DNA of 62,951 nucleotides from Saprospiraceae bacterium (GTDB taxonomy: Bacteria > Bacteroidota > Bacteroidia > Chitinophagales > Saprospiraceae): positions 1 to 62,951 of the forward strand of contig JABWBR010000022.1 of the NCBI GenBank assembly GCA_013360405.1, in the 5' to 3' direction. A model generated the notes under the pieces. That model ran no database searches and had not been told where the DNA came from. It saw only the letters and a list, made by a program, of their open reading frames with translations. The translations under genes and the position numbers were made by a program. Each line of letters starts with the position of its first letter. Position 1 is the first letter of the stretch. Positions 17,944 to 27,118 of this stretch are shown piece after piece.

Positions 17944-18546
17944 ATGAAAAAACACCTGTTTGGGTTGGCAATGGCCGTTGCACTTGCCATCACGCTGTCG
18001 GCCCAAAGCGACGGATCAAAGCCATATCGGAGTTTTCCCATTGTCGTTACGCTGCAATTTCACTCCCTTTCGATGCCATTCAAGGATATCAAATCCAATT
18101 TTTCTAATGTGGGCATTGGGCTGGGCACTGAGTTGAGTTTAAACGGCAAGCACAACTGGGCCCAGCAATTCAGCGCGGTGTGGTACCGCAACAAAGCCGT
18201 GGGCAACGGACTGCTTTTTTACACACAGGCAGCCTGGCGACCTACGCTTTTTTCGGGCGTTTTCGCCGAAGTAAAAGCGGGAGTGGGCTACCTGCATACT
18301 TTCCGCCCGGTGGAGGCCTACCGGCAAGTAAATAGCGAATGGATGCCAATAGGTCGCAAGGGGAAGGGATTACTTGCCGTTCCGGTGGGCGTTTCGTTGG
18401 GTTACCACGAGTATGCTGCCGGCACTTATTTTTCACCCTTTGTGAGCTACCAATTGGTAATGACCAAGGGCTACAGCACGAGTATTCCCCTTGTGCCGGA
18501 AACGCTGATTCAGGCGGGTTCGAGCATTTTTTATAAAAATAAATAA
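17944..18546 (+). CDS. Secreted protein of unknown function, probably outer-membrane barrel
   Basis: 200 residues. Residues 1-19 are a signal peptide (MKKHLFGLAMAVALAITLSAQ). The rest alternates hydrophobic and polar residues in short strands with glycine turns (G-I-G-L-G-T-E-L-S-L, W-A-Q-Q-F-S-A-V-W-Y-R-N-K, V-G-V-S-L-G-Y-H), consistent with a small eight-stranded barrel. The serine-hydrolase lipoprotein gene starts 7 bases downstream, so they form an operon and may act together at the envelope. No catalytic motif is visible. Confidence 0.7.
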   Translation: MKKHLFGLAMAVALAITLSAQSDGSKPYRSFPIVVTLQFHSLSMPFKDIKSNFSNVGIGLGTELSLNGKHNWAQQFSAVWYRNKAVGNGLLFYTQAAWRPTLFSGVFAEVKAGVGYLHTFRPVEAYRQVNSEWMPIGRKGKGLLAVPVGVSLGYHEYAAGTYFSPFVSYQLVMTKGYSTSIPLVPETLIQAGSSIFYKNK

Positions 18547-18553
18547 CAAGACC

Positions 18554-19723
18554 ATGAAAAATATACTCGTGTACGTAATAGGCTTGCTCTTATGGAGCAG
18601 CTGCGCCAAATACACTCAAGAGTTGAACATTATTCCCTGTGAAATACCGAGTGACCTCCCCGACAAATATTCGAAGGCCGGCGCTATAAAGCAGGCGCTT
18701 CAGCAGTTGGTCGATGCCGGTGTGCCGGGATGTGCGATGGCGGTATACTCTCCTGAAGGCTGGTGGGAAACGGCGGCGGGTTTTGCAAAAATAGAAAACG
18801 AAACCCCGATGCAAAATTGCCATCTGCAGTACTTACAAAGTATTTCAAAAACCTATATGGCGGTTGCCGTGCTGAAATTATACGAACAAGGCAAAATAAT
18901 AATCGACGCGCCCATCACCCAATATCTGCCCGAGCAATACAGCCGATATGTTAATGATGCCGCCAAAATAACGGTGCGGATGCTGCTGAACCATACCTCC
19001 GGCATTCCGGAGTACAATTTTGCGCCGGCATACGTCACGTATCTGCTGCAGCATCCCGACTATATTTTTACGCCAACCGATTACCTTGCATATATAAGAA
19101 GCAAACCGCTCGATTTCGAGCCCGGCAGCAAATACGCCTATCGGAATACTAACTACTTGCTGTTGGCCTTGATGGTGGACGCCATTACCGGCGACCATGC
19201 CCGTTTCATTACGGAGACTATTTTTCAACCACTGGACCTCCCCCGAACTTTTTACAAGAATGAAGACCGCTATTTGAAATCCCCCAGGTTGGTAAATACT
19301 TATTGGGATCGCCACAGCGACGGCGTATTAGAAAATGTGTCGCAAATGCAGCGCAACAACGTAGCGTCGTTGATCGGCGACGACGGTATTGTTACTACCC
19401 CTCTTGAGGCGGTTAAATTTTTGAAGGGATTGATGGAAGGCCAATTGCTCGCACCTGCCACGCTGGAACTCATGAAAACCTGGGTCACAGATAGCAAAGG
19501 CAATCCGCGATATGGCCTGGGATTAGCCTATCATTCCAACAAGGGAATAATCTCGATGGGACATAGCGGCGGCGGCATAGGCGCCGGCTGCGAGTTGTAC
19601 TACTTCCCCGCGCAAAAGGTGTATGTGTTTATCGCTATCAACCTGGGTACGGTCACTGATAGCCCTTTGCACGAGAGGGCCGGTGCAGCCCGGGAAAAAA
19701 TCTATGAGGTGTTGCTAAGGTAA
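18554..19723 (+). CDS. Serine hydrolase (beta-lactamase/penicillin-binding class C fold), lipoprotein
   Basis: 389 residues. Residues 1-17 form a lipoprotein signal with L-W-S-S-C at 13-17. The catalytic triad of the class C fold is present: S96-I-S-K99, Y196-R-N198 and H-S-G-G-G near residue 339. Members hydrolyse peptides, esters or D-amino-acid amides; few are true beta-lactamases. Length is normal for the single-domain type. A periplasmic or surface-facing lipid anchor is expected. The short distance from the upstream barrel gene suggests joint expression. The substrate cannot be inferred. Confidence 0.9.
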   Translation: MKNILVYVIGLLLWSSCAKYTQELNIIPCEIPSDLPDKYSKAGAIKQALQQLVDAGVPGCAMAVYSPEGWWETAAGFAKIENETPMQNCHLQYLQSISKTYMAVAVLKLYEQGKIIIDAPITQYLPEQYSRYVNDAAKITVRMLLNHTSGIPEYNFAPAYVTYLLQHPDYIFTPTDYLAYIRSKPLDFEPGSKYAYRNTNYLLLALMVDAITGDHARFITETIFQPLDLPRTFYKNEDRYLKSPRLVNTYWDRHSDGVLENVSQMQRNNVASLIGDDGIVTTPLEAVKFLKGLMEGQLLAPATLELMKTWVTDSKGNPRYGLGLAYHSNKGIISMGHSGGGIGAGCELYYFPAQKVYVFIAINLGTVTDSPLHERAGAAREKIYEVLLR

Positions 19724-19734
19724 TAGCCTGGTTT

Positions 19735-19854
19735 GTTGTCGGTTATCCGTTGTGGGTTTCTTTATCTTTGCTAGTTATACTTAAGCAGAGAGAACCCACA
19801 ACTGACAACAATCCGTGAAATCCCAACAATCCGCGGAATCCGTGATTCAGACAC
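19735..19854. repeat. GTTGTCGGTT two-armed array plus TCCGTGAAATCC element
   Basis: GTTGTCGGTTATCCGTTGTG (19735-19754) begins the left arm; AGAACCCACAACTGACAAC (19791-19809) is the right arm. A separate element with TCCGTGAAATCC and AATCCGTGATTCAGACAC follows to 19854 and recurs at 40,682-40,725. The array starts 11 bases after the stop of the serine hydrolase. Confidence 0.75.
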
Positions 19855-19883
19855 ACCAAGCCGAACAAGGTAAAAGGTAAAAA

Positions 19884-20627
19884 CTAACGCGCCGCCCTGG
19901 CGAGGCGGAAGCCGAGGTTGAAGCTGCGGACGCCCGGGGGGAAGCCGCTCCGGAAAGCGCAACGCGCGCCGACGGGGTAGTCGCGCCACGACCCGCCACG
20001 GTAAACCCGGTAGGAGCCATTAACAGCGCCTTTAGGATCTGTTTGGGAGCCTGTGGGATAAGCGTCGTACCAATCCCAGCACCACTCCCATACGTTGCCG
20101 CTCATGTCGTATAAGCCCAGGCTGTTGGGTGTAAAGTTGCCTACGGGGGTGGTTTTTTTGCGATATTTGCCGACTACGAAATAAGGCTTTTTATAGTCTT
20201 TACTCCCATTGACATTAATCTCCTCCGGATCAGCGACATCCTTGCCGTTGCCAAAGCGCACTTTGCCGCCGCCTTTGCCGTTCACTGCACGTGCAGCGTA
20301 TTCCCATTCAGCTTCGGTTGGCAGGCGGTAGCCGTTGGCGCTCCAGTCGGCGCTCACGTTTTCGCCGTTAATAGCATATACCGGTTTCAACTTCGCCTGT
20401 TGGCTACGCCAGTTGCAGTACTCCGCCGCGTCGTACCATGTCACGTTTATTACCGGTCGCTTGCCTCGGCCCCAGCCCTCGTCGCCCGGCTTTTTTTTGC
20501 CGGTGGCTTCGCAGTAGCGGTCGTATTCTTCGAAGGTTACCTCGTATGGAGACAGGTAAAAAGTACTGACTGTCACCGGGTGCAGAGTTTCGTCTGTTCG
20601 TTCATTATCCCCCATAATATCGCCCAT
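19884..20627 (-). pseudogene. SUMF1/formylglycine-enzyme-like domain, 5'-truncated
   Basis: 247 residues from the ATG at 20627. The domain is well kept: V-S-T-F-Y-L-S-P-Y-E-V-T, P-V-I-N-V-T-W-Y-D-A, Y-R-L-P-T-E-A-E-W-E-Y-A, D-M-S-G-N-V-W-E-W-C-W-D, R-V-Y-R-G-G-S-W. However, the usual opening F-V-K-I-E-G-G-T-F-Q lies upstream of the ATG in the same open frame, and that frame runs back through the palindromic repeat with no ATG, GTG or TTG before a stop near the end of the next gene. The original 5' end therefore seems lost, or the protein starts late and lacks its first strand. In this phylum such domains often accompany caspase or kinase effectors; here it lies at the edge of a caspase island. 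Catalytic activity on sulfatases is not expected from context. Confidence 0.6.
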
Positions 20628-20670
20628 TTGGAAGGTACCGCCTTCGATTTTTACGAAGCGGTCAAGAGCC

Positions 20671-20738
20671 GGTAGAGACGTTTCATCATGCGTCTGTACG
20701 GCATTGGCAGGGGACGCAAGATTTTGCGTCTCTACCGC
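20671..20738. repeat. Pair of GTAGAGACGCAAAA palindromes
   Basis: A degenerate copy (20671-20700) and a good copy (20713-20738). The second supplies the TAG stop (20732-20734) of the minus-strand gene beyond it, and both lie in the open frame just upstream of the SUMF1 domain. Confidence 0.8.
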
Positions 20739-22297
20739 CCTCCGATGAGGTTAAACGAGACGCCCAGGAAATAGCCCAATTTGTAGACAGAATCGGTTTG
20801 CAACAAACCGGCATCGGCTTCGAAGCGGTCGCCGACGGCGTACCCCCCGGATAATTGCATCACTTTGCCTCCCATGAGGCCTGTACTGATCGTAACCTCC
20901 TGGTTGCGGCCTACCACCAGGCTGGGGCCCAAAAAGAAAGTCAGCGATTCGAAGCCGTTGCCGCCGCCGATAGGGATGCCCACGCCGAAAGAACCGCCCA
21001 GGGAAGCAGCGCCGCGACCCTGGCTGTAGAGGTGTACAAAAGAGGTCAATATAGGCGTAAAAGCATCTTTATTACTGCTGTAGATAAAGCTGTCGCGCAC
21101 AAAATAATCGAGCGGGCGCTCAAAAAATCCACCGAAGCTCAGCCCCAAGCCTCCTTTTACCTGAAGTCCGCCGTATACGATCAACTCGATAGGCGCTACT
21201 TGTTTGGTGGCTACGCCGGTGATATTCACAGAATCTACCGGGGTAAAAGTAATGCGCAGTTCCTGCTTATCGCCATCCACCTTATGACGGGAGACGTGAG
21301 AAAAATCGTGTTCCATCATCACGATATAATCGGTGCGCAATTCCATTAGCGTGTTTAAATCCAACTGTTTGACATTGGTAAGCGCCGTATCGAGCATAAC
21401 CGCATTAGCCTGGTAGGTTTGCAGCTTTTTTTCTGCATTAGACACAAATTTACCGGCGGCTGAGCGAAAGGGATCCAGGTCATCGGCAGCAAAATTGAAT
21501 TTGGGATCCTGGAGCGCAATGCGGCTCACCTTTAACATATCGAGCTTGTCGGCGTAAATATCCAGGGTTTGATCGTATTCCTGTTTGAGCTCGGTTAATG
21601 ACCCATCGGCGGTAGATTTTTGGAGTAGATCGCTCAAGCCGAGTTTTTTCGGATCGGCATCTCCAAACACATGGGCCATATATTCCAGCGAAAGTTGTTT
21701 GATCTGGAGGGGTTCCAATTGCGGGTTGTACCTGATACGGCTGATAGCGTCGGAGGCTAACACCTGTATTTGCCGGCTTTCGACGGTGGTTTGCAATTTT
21801 TTCTGCACGCCGGACATATCCTCGTCCAGCACCTTCAGTACATCCTGCGTTTTGCGGAAAGTCGATTCCAACTGCCGCAATTCTTTGATAAGCGCCTGCT
21901 GCTCCGCTTCCGCCTTGTCATCCGTAGCAAAACCGGAGTTGCCGTCGCCCAGCGGGAGCCCCGGGAAGTTGACACCTCCGGAACCGCTGATGGCGCCAAA
22001 AATCAGGCTGAGGGGGTTGGATGTGGCATCCTGCGAGAAACTGCCCGATTCGAGCCCTTTCGGCATCAGGGATTGCCGGCTTTTGTCCGTCTTGATCGTG
22101 ACGCCGTACAGGTAATTGTTAAAGTTGTCGATGTGGAGTACCACATTTTGCCCTTTGCGCACCAGTGGCCGGTCGATAGACTTGCCATTTTGCACATAAT
22201 AAACAGAATCGGAGTAGGCATTGTAGTGCACGTGTAGATCCTGTGCCGTAAGCGATTGAAACGCAAAAAAGGCAATCAGGAAAGGAAGCTTTCTCAT
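20732..22297 (-). CDS. Secreted coiled-coil protein with C-terminal barrel-like region
   Basis: 521 residues from the ATG at 22297 (a GTG lies one codon earlier). Residues 1-19 are a signal peptide (MRKLPFLIAFFAFQSLTAQ). Residues about 20-90 look beta-rich (V-V-L-H-I-D-N-F-N-N-Y-L-Y-G-V-T-I). About 120-340 is largely helical and charged with heptad-like spacing. About 350-521 has alternating strands and glycines (G-G-L-Q-V-K-G-G-L-G-L-S-F-G-G-F-F, ending L-G-V-S-F-N-L-I-G-G-R), consistent with an outer-membrane barrel. No family is recognised. It is divergent from the M48/CHASE2/FecR operon and shares the island with caspases. The stop codon lies in a palindromic repeat. Confidence 0.7.
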   Translation of the reverse strand: MRKLPFLIAFFAFQSLTAQDLHVHYNAYSDSVYYVQNGKSIDRPLVRKGQNVVLHIDNFNNYLYGVTIKTDKSRQSLMPKGLESGSFSQDATSNPLSLIFGAISGSGGVNFPGLPLGDGNSGFATDDKAEAEQQALIKELRQLESTFRKTQDVLKVLDEDMSGVQKKLQTTVESRQIQVLASDAISRIRYNPQLEPLQIKQLSLEYMAHVFGDADPKKLGLSDLLQKSTADGSLTELKQEYDQTLDIYADKLDMLKVSRIALQDPKFNFAADDLDPFRSAAGKFVSNAEKKLQTYQANAVMLDTALTNVKQLDLNTLMELRTDYIVMMEHDFSHVSRHKVDGDKQELRITFTPVDSVNITGVATKQVAPIELIVYGGLQVKGGLGLSFGGFFERPLDYFVRDSFIYSSNKDAFTPILTSFVHLYSQGRGAASLGGSFGVGIPIGGGNGFESLTFFLGPSLVVGRNQEVTISTGLMGGKVMQLSGGYAVGDRFEADAGLLQTDSVYKLGYFLGVSFNLIGGR

Positions 22298-22403
22298 CAC
22301 GGGGTTTAGTTTATCTATTAATTTTAAGCTTTCGGCTTTATTTTGTAATAAATTTAGGGAATTAATTCATTTTGCCATATTATTTTAAAGATAACCCAAA
22401 AAA

Positions 22404-24059
22404 ATGCGAAGTAGATTTGTCAATTTTCTGGTCTTCAGCCTGGGAATGACTAGCCTTTGTGCGCAGGACAGGAGCTTCGCCACCCTGCCTCTGGCCCAAA
22501 AACCCAATGCGATCCGGTCTTCTGTAACATTGGGAAAAGAGACCCCGCAATACAAAAAAGCCGTTTCCGTATATAACCGGCTGGTGCAGGCGCGCGGCGA
22601 TTTTCGCTACCCCGTGCCTTCATTGGCCTTGCTCAAAGAGGAGAACCGGATGGCCGTCATGGACTATGACAAACACGAGATCATTATTGAAGAAAAAGCT
22701 TTCGACGTATGCAGCAGCTTTGGCAATCAATCTGACGCTGCCCTTGCCATGTTGCTCGCCCATGAATTGACGCATTACTACGAAAAACACGGTTGGCGCA
22801 AAGGATTTGTAGAAAACAATATGGATCTAGATATCGGGCTGCGGCTCGACAGCCTTGCCGATAAAGCCGCCAAAGAAACCGAAGCCGACTACCTGGGAGG
22901 TTTTCTGGTGTACTCGGCCGGCTTTGGGCTATTCGACAAAGGCCCCGATGTGCTTGCAAAGCTTTACCAGGCTTACAACATGCCGGTAGGAAGAACGGAA
23001 AAATACCCTTCGCTGAGCGACCGCCAGTCGATGAGCCGCCGCTCGGCCGAAAAGATGGCCCAACTCACTGAAGTATACGACATGGCCAACCTGCTTACGG
23101 CTATCGGCAATTATACCGATGCTTATGCATTTTACTACTACATTTTAATGGTATACCAAAGCAGAGAGATCTATAACAATCTGGGAGTGACAGCCGTGCT
23201 CGATGCTATGCAGTATTTCGGTCCGGCAGAGTTGAAATACAGGCTTCCCGTCGAACTCGACCTGACCTCCACGGCAACCAGGGATATCTTAGCCGCGCCC
23301 AATCGGGATAGCCTCCTGCGCCAGGCCCTCCTGCACTTTGATGCGGCTGTGAGTCTTGACCCAAATTACGCGCCGGCCTATCTCAACAAAGCCTGCGCTT
23401 ATGCCTTGCTGAAAGACTACAACCGCGCCCGGTTTTATGCCGGGGTAGAGGCCCGGCAAACCGCCATGAAGCACAATTACCCCAAAACTGCGCTTGACGC
23501 CGACGTCCTCATCGGTATTTTAGACGCACTCGAAGGCCAGGAAACAAAAGCACAGGCCGCCTTCAAAGCGGCCGCCGCCGGCAGTCCGCTCGCAGCGCAT
23601 AATCTTCGCATCTTACTCGGTGAAACCATCGAAACCGAAACACCAGACAATGCAGAGCCCGACAAACCCGAGCGCATTGATGAGAAAGCCCTGGCCCGCG
23701 TCGCGGAAGAAGGCAATGTGGACGATTCCAAAACCATCGCCCTTACCGGTCAGTTATATTTTTACCAAAATCCCAAACTGGGCCCCAACTCCCGGCTTTT
23801 TATCAGCGAAAACAACCTCACTAAAACAACCACCTATCTTCACCTTACCAGTGCCGGTTATCCGGGGAAAACAGCCCGCCAAATCGGCCTGGGCGCCGAT
23901 CGCGCCGCCATCGTAGATGCATACGGCAGACCCGGCCATGCCGTCGAGACTCCCCGGGGTGAGATTATGGTGTACAAAAAAAATAAAAAAATGATCTTTA
24001 TACTTAATGCCGCCGGAAAACTGGAACGCTGGGGGAATTATCTGGAATTGACGCAGTAA
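22404..24059 (+). CDS. Secreted M48-like zinc metallopeptidase with TPR-like C-terminal part
   Basis: 551 residues. Residues 1-21 are a signal peptide (MRSRFVNFLVFSLGMTSLCAQ). The zinc site is A-H-E-L-T-H-Y-Y near residue 121, followed by E-T-E-A-D-Y-L-G near 163, the M48 third-ligand pattern. Residues about 300-400 contain TPR-like helix pairs (A-L-L-H-F-D-A-A-V-S-L-D-P-N-Y-A-P-A-Y-L-N-K-A). The last 100 residues are of unknown fold. It starts a run of three same-strand genes (peptidase, CHASE2, FecR/TPR) and probably acts in the periplasm, possibly on partners in the same island. Confidence 0.8.
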   Translation: MRSRFVNFLVFSLGMTSLCAQDRSFATLPLAQKPNAIRSSVTLGKETPQYKKAVSVYNRLVQARGDFRYPVPSLALLKEENRMAVMDYDKHEIIIEEKAFDVCSSFGNQSDAALAMLLAHELTHYYEKHGWRKGFVENNMDLDIGLRLDSLADKAAKETEADYLGGFLVYSAGFGLFDKGPDVLAKLYQAYNMPVGRTEKYPSLSDRQSMSRRSAEKMAQLTEVYDMANLLTAIGNYTDAYAFYYYILMVYQSREIYNNLGVTAVLDAMQYFGPAELKYRLPVELDLTSTATRDILAAPNRDSLLRQALLHFDAAVSLDPNYAPAYLNKACAYALLKDYNRARFYAGVEARQTAMKHNYPKTALDADVLIGILDALEGQETKAQAAFKAAAAGSPLAAHNLRILLGETIETETPDNAEPDKPERIDEKALARVAEEGNVDDSKTIALTGQLYFYQNPKLGPNSRLFISENNLTKTTTYLHLTSAGYPGKTARQIGLGADRAAIVDAYGRPGHAVETPRGEIMVYKKNKKMIFILNAAGKLERWGNYLELTQ

Positions 24060-24062
24060 GAT

Positions 24063-24169
24063 GTTGTCGGTTGTCAGTTATCAGTTGTCCGTTCTTTAAC
24101 CTTGCCAGTTAAGCTTGAACAGAGAACCGACAACCGAGAACCGACAACCGACAACAGAGAACCGACAAC
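24063..24169. repeat. GTTGTCGGTT two-armed array
   Basis: The left arm (24063-24095) repeats GTTGTC-x-GTT words; the right arm (24121-24169) repeats AGAACCGACAAC words, complementary to it. It fills the whole space between the peptidase stop (3 bases away) and the CHASE2 start codon (24173). Confidence 0.85.
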
Positions 24170-24172
24170 TTT

Positions 24173-25384
24173 ATGTGGAGAAAACTCATTCAGCCGTACG
24201 CCGTCATCATAACCATCTATGTTTTTATACTGATCTGGCTATTATCGCTGATCAGCTTGAATCTGCATTTTCTCAATCCATTTAGCCACGGTATCAAAGA
24301 TTACGAGATCACGGATATCGTGTATTCGCGCATGCGCAATGAGCAGATCAAGATGGAAGACCGCATCGTGATCGTAAATACCGGACAGCCCGATCGCGCC
24401 CAAATTGCGCAAATGCTAGACCGCATAAATGCCGCACAACCCAAAGCCATAGGCCTCGATGTATTATTTTCAAGGCGCAAAGACCCCGCCGTTGATTCGC
24501 TTTTGCTGGCGAGTATGATAAAATGCGAAAACCTGATATTGGCTTCCGAGTTGGAAAACTACCGGGAAGATATCGACGAATTCCAGGCGATTAGCGGGGT
24601 GGATTCGTTTTTTAACCAATACGCCCGCACCGGCTACGTCAATTTCCCAAGTACGGAAACCAGGACAATCCGCTATTTCAGTCCCACGGAAAACACAGCA
24701 GAAGGCCAGGCATATAGTTTTGCCACAGAAATAGCCAGGCTGTACGACCCCGATGCGGTTGAAAAATTGCTAAAGCGGGGAAAAGACCTCGAAGCCATAC
24801 ACTATACCTCCACGGCCAACAGCTACATACAGTTTGAACCGGAAACCATACTCGATACGACGATCGACCTGGGGCCCTTGCTGAGCGGTAAAATCGTTTT
24901 GATGGGCTACAGCAGCACAGAAGGCGGCGATTGCCCCCTGCTCGATAAATTCTATACGCCGCTGAATCCGCGTTATACCGGCCGCACCGAACCCGATATG
25001 TACGGCATTGCTATTCACGCCAATATCATCCAAATGATCCTCGATGGCAAGTTTATCAATAAAGTGCCGAGGTGGCTGAGTTTTGCGCTTGCCTTACTTT
25101 GTTGTTATTTTAACGTACTACTTGTCGATTGGATAGAAGACCGGTATCCCCGCATTTACCACCCCGTAACGCGTGTTATACAAGTCATCGAACTGATCTT
25201 GCTGTTTTTTATCATCTCGCTATTGTTTTACGCCTTTAGGGTAAAACTGGATTTCACCTACGGTACGCTTGGCTTGGCACTTTATTACGATGTGTTGTTG
25301 AGTTACGAATCCTTTTCAAAACGCCGCCACCAGCGACTGATTAACAAGCTGCCCAGAATTTTTCGAAAAGAAAAAAGCGAATAA
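24173..25384 (+). CDS. CHASE2-domain membrane protein without cytoplasmic effector
   Basis: 403 residues. One membrane segment at about 8-33 (PYAVIITIYVFILIWLLSLI), an extracytoplasmic CHASE2 domain at about 45-305 (I-V-I-V-N-T-G, G-L-D-V-L-F-S-R-R, Y-V-N-F-P-S, G-K-I-V-L-M-G-Y-S-S, H-A-N-I-I-Q-M-I-L), then three segments at about 308-330, 343-365 and 370-390. CHASE2 normally senses ligands for kinases, cyclases or phosphatases fused to its C-terminus; here only a short basic tail follows, so a signal would have to go to a separate partner. The FecR/TPR gene 56 bases downstream and the caspases opposite are candidates. Confidence 0.85.
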   Translation: MWRKLIQPYAVIITIYVFILIWLLSLISLNLHFLNPFSHGIKDYEITDIVYSRMRNEQIKMEDRIVIVNTGQPDRAQIAQMLDRINAAQPKAIGLDVLFSRRKDPAVDSLLLASMIKCENLILASELENYREDIDEFQAISGVDSFFNQYARTGYVNFPSTETRTIRYFSPTENTAEGQAYSFATEIARLYDPDAVEKLLKRGKDLEAIHYTSTANSYIQFEPETILDTTIDLGPLLSGKIVLMGYSSTEGGDCPLLDKFYTPLNPRYTGRTEPDMYGIAIHANIIQMILDGKFINKVPRWLSFALALLCCYFNVLLVDWIEDRYPRIYHPVTRVIQVIELILLFFIISLLFYAFRVKLDFTYGTLGLALYYDVLLSYESFSKRRHQRLINKLPRIFRKEKSE

Positions 25385-25440
25385 TTATAGGTAATAGCGG
25401 GCTAAATAACCCAGTTAAATTATCAAAATCCTCTTAAGTT

Positions 25441-26391
25441 ATGAGAAAGCACCTTTTTATTCTGTTTACCGGTATTTTATGGAGCCAGTTGGCGATGGCG
25501 CAAGCCGATATCGTGGTTCAATCCGTAACCGGCAAAGTCGCGTATTACGCGCCGCAAGAGAGCAAAGCGCAAAATGTATACCCCGGCATGCGTTTGTCTT
25601 CCAACGGCAAAATCCGGTGCCAGTCGGGCGCCACGATCAAACTGCTGCAAAATGGCGAAATATTCCTGATAAAAGGGAGCAAACAGTTCGCTTTGCGCGA
25701 GTTGGACCAAAAAGCGAAAGGCGGTTCCAATGTGGGTTTTATGGGGCGCTTTTCTAAATTCCTTTCCGGCAGTATGAAAGAAACCCAGAACGATAAAGAA
25801 CTGGAAGCAAACCACCGCAGGTATATGGAAAAAGCAAGAGCCGGCATCGACGGCTTTGCCGACCAGGCATTTCCTATTCAAACCAGCCTGCTTTACAGCG
25901 GCACGCTGAGCACGCCATACACGGAATTCAGCTGGTCGGGCGCCGCAGTTGGCGAAGACAACCGTTTTCAACTGAAGCGCAAAACCGACGGATTAGTAAT
26001 CTTGACAGCGCTAATGCGCGATACCGTTATTTGGCTCAACCTGGCGCAACTGGCGCTCGAATCAGGCGCGGCTTACGAATGGCAGCTTGTGGATGAAAAA
26101 ACCGGCGCCGGCAAATCAGCAAAATTGACGTTTGTATATGACCCTGCCGCATCAGACAAGGTGCTTGACGATCTGCGCAGTACGATAGATTATCAAAGCG
26201 CCGACCCCGCTGAAAAAGCCCTCATGGAAGCCTTCTCACTCGAAGAAGCGGGCTTCTTTTACGATGCGGCACTGATTTACACCGCTGCAGCCAAAAGGTA
26301 TGCGGGCAATTTATTGGTGCGCGATACGCAGGCCGCATTTCTCTCCCGAATGGGCTTGCTGGAGGCGGCCAAGGCATTAATAAAAAGGTAG
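25441..26391 (+). CDS. Secreted FecR-like protein with C-terminal TPR-like repeat
   Basis: 316 residues. Residues 1-20 are a signal peptide (MRKHLFILFTGILWSQLAMA). Residues about 25-85 match a FecR-type beta domain (V-T-G-K-V-A-Y-Y, Y-P-G-M-R-L-S-S-N-G-K-I-R-C-Q-S-G-A-T-I-K-L-L). The middle is a second beta region (F-S-W-S-G), and about 255-316 has TPR-like helices (A-L-M-E-A-F-S-L-E-E-A-G-F-F-Y-D-A-A-L-I-Y). It forms the last gene of the peptidase-CHASE2 run. The combination FecR plus CHASE2 plus caspase/TPR suggests envelope sensing; the details are unknown. Confidence 0.75.
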   Translation: MRKHLFILFTGILWSQLAMAQADIVVQSVTGKVAYYAPQESKAQNVYPGMRLSSNGKIRCQSGATIKLLQNGEIFLIKGSKQFALRELDQKAKGGSNVGFMGRFSKFLSGSMKETQNDKELEANHRRYMEKARAGIDGFADQAFPIQTSLLYSGTLSTPYTEFSWSGAAVGEDNRFQLKRKTDGLVILTALMRDTVIWLNLAQLALESGAAYEWQLVDEKTGAGKSAKLTFVYDPAASDKVLDDLRSTIDYQSADPAEKALMEAFSLEEAGFFYDAALIYTAAAKRYAGNLLVRDTQAAFLSRMGLLEAAKALIKR

Positions 26392-26396
26392 GGATC

Positions 26397-26446
26397 AAAA
26401 AATTTATGTAGAGACGCAAAATTTTGCGTCTCTACATAAATTTTTT
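26397..26446. terminator. Perfect 50-base palindrome between convergent genes
   Basis: Two 25-base arms (26397-26421 and 26422-26446) are exact complements, with the GTAGAGACGCAAAA element at the centre and A/T runs at both ends. It lies 5 bases from the stop at 26391 and 5 bases from the opposing stop at 26452, so it can serve as a terminator in both directions. Confidence 0.85.
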
Positions 26447-26451
26447 GCCCC

Positions 26452-27060
26452 TTAATCCTCGTAGCTATTAAACTGATAATTCGGGTCGATTTCCATGATG
26501 ATGGCCAGGCATTGTTCGGCATCCTCTGTGAAACCGGCATCGTAATAGATAAATCCCAATTCATACCAGGCATCCACATGGAGCGGTTCCTGCTCCAGCA
26601 GTTCAATAAAGGCGGTCTCGGCTTCATCATAGTCGCCTTGTTCGGAGTATATCAACCCCAACAGATAAAGCGCATCGGTTAGCTCGGGGTCAAGGTCCCT
26701 GGCCACCTGTAACAAAGCAATGGCCTCTTCGTATTCATCATCCATATAATGGAGTATAGCAAGCCCATAAGCTGCATCGGCATCCGATTCGGCGAAGGTC
26801 AAAAGTTGGCTTTCAGCATCTGAATAATCGCCGGACTCAATGTCGGCAAAAGCCTCTTTTACCACCGGCGACTCAATATTGTCGGGGCGGATGTTGCCCG
26901 CCATACTCTGCGCTTTGTTTTTCGTTTTGTTCTTATTTTGCTTCATGTTCGAACTCGTGCTCGTGAACTTGTTTTTCAAGTCCCGGGCCGTGCCCTGGGC
27001 ATCGAGATCAACCTGTAACAGCAAACCGGACAGGATAAAAAGGAATGTGAGTAATCTCAT
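26452..27060 (-). CDS. Secreted TPR protein
   Basis: 202 residues. Residues 1-23 are a signal peptide (MRLLTFLFILSGLLLQVDLDAQ). A lysine/asparagine-rich linker follows (N-K-N-K-T-K-N-K-A), then at least four TPR units from about 75 to 195 (A-A-Y-G-L-A-I-L-H-Y-M-D-D-E-Y-E-E-A-I-A and so on). The end E-E-D-I.. is replaced by a short tail Y-E-D. It is the last gene of the minus-strand operon that begins with HEPN-MNT and includes two caspases. TPRs typically hold protein partners; here it may bridge the caspases. Confidence 0.8.
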   Translation of the reverse strand: MRLLTFLFILSGLLLQVDLDAQGTARDLKNKFTSTSSNMKQNKNKTKNKAQSMAGNIRPDNIESPVVKEAFADIESGDYSDAESQLLTFAESDADAAYGLAILHYMDDEYEEAIALLQVARDLDPELTDALYLLGLIYSEQGDYDEAETAFIELLEQEPLHVDAWYELGFIYYDAGFTEDAEQCLAIIMEIDPNYQFNSYED

Positions 27061-27118
27061 GGTGACAGGATTTAGTTAGTTAAAGTAGTATTATTTAAAA
27101 TGGGGTTTATCCTAACGA

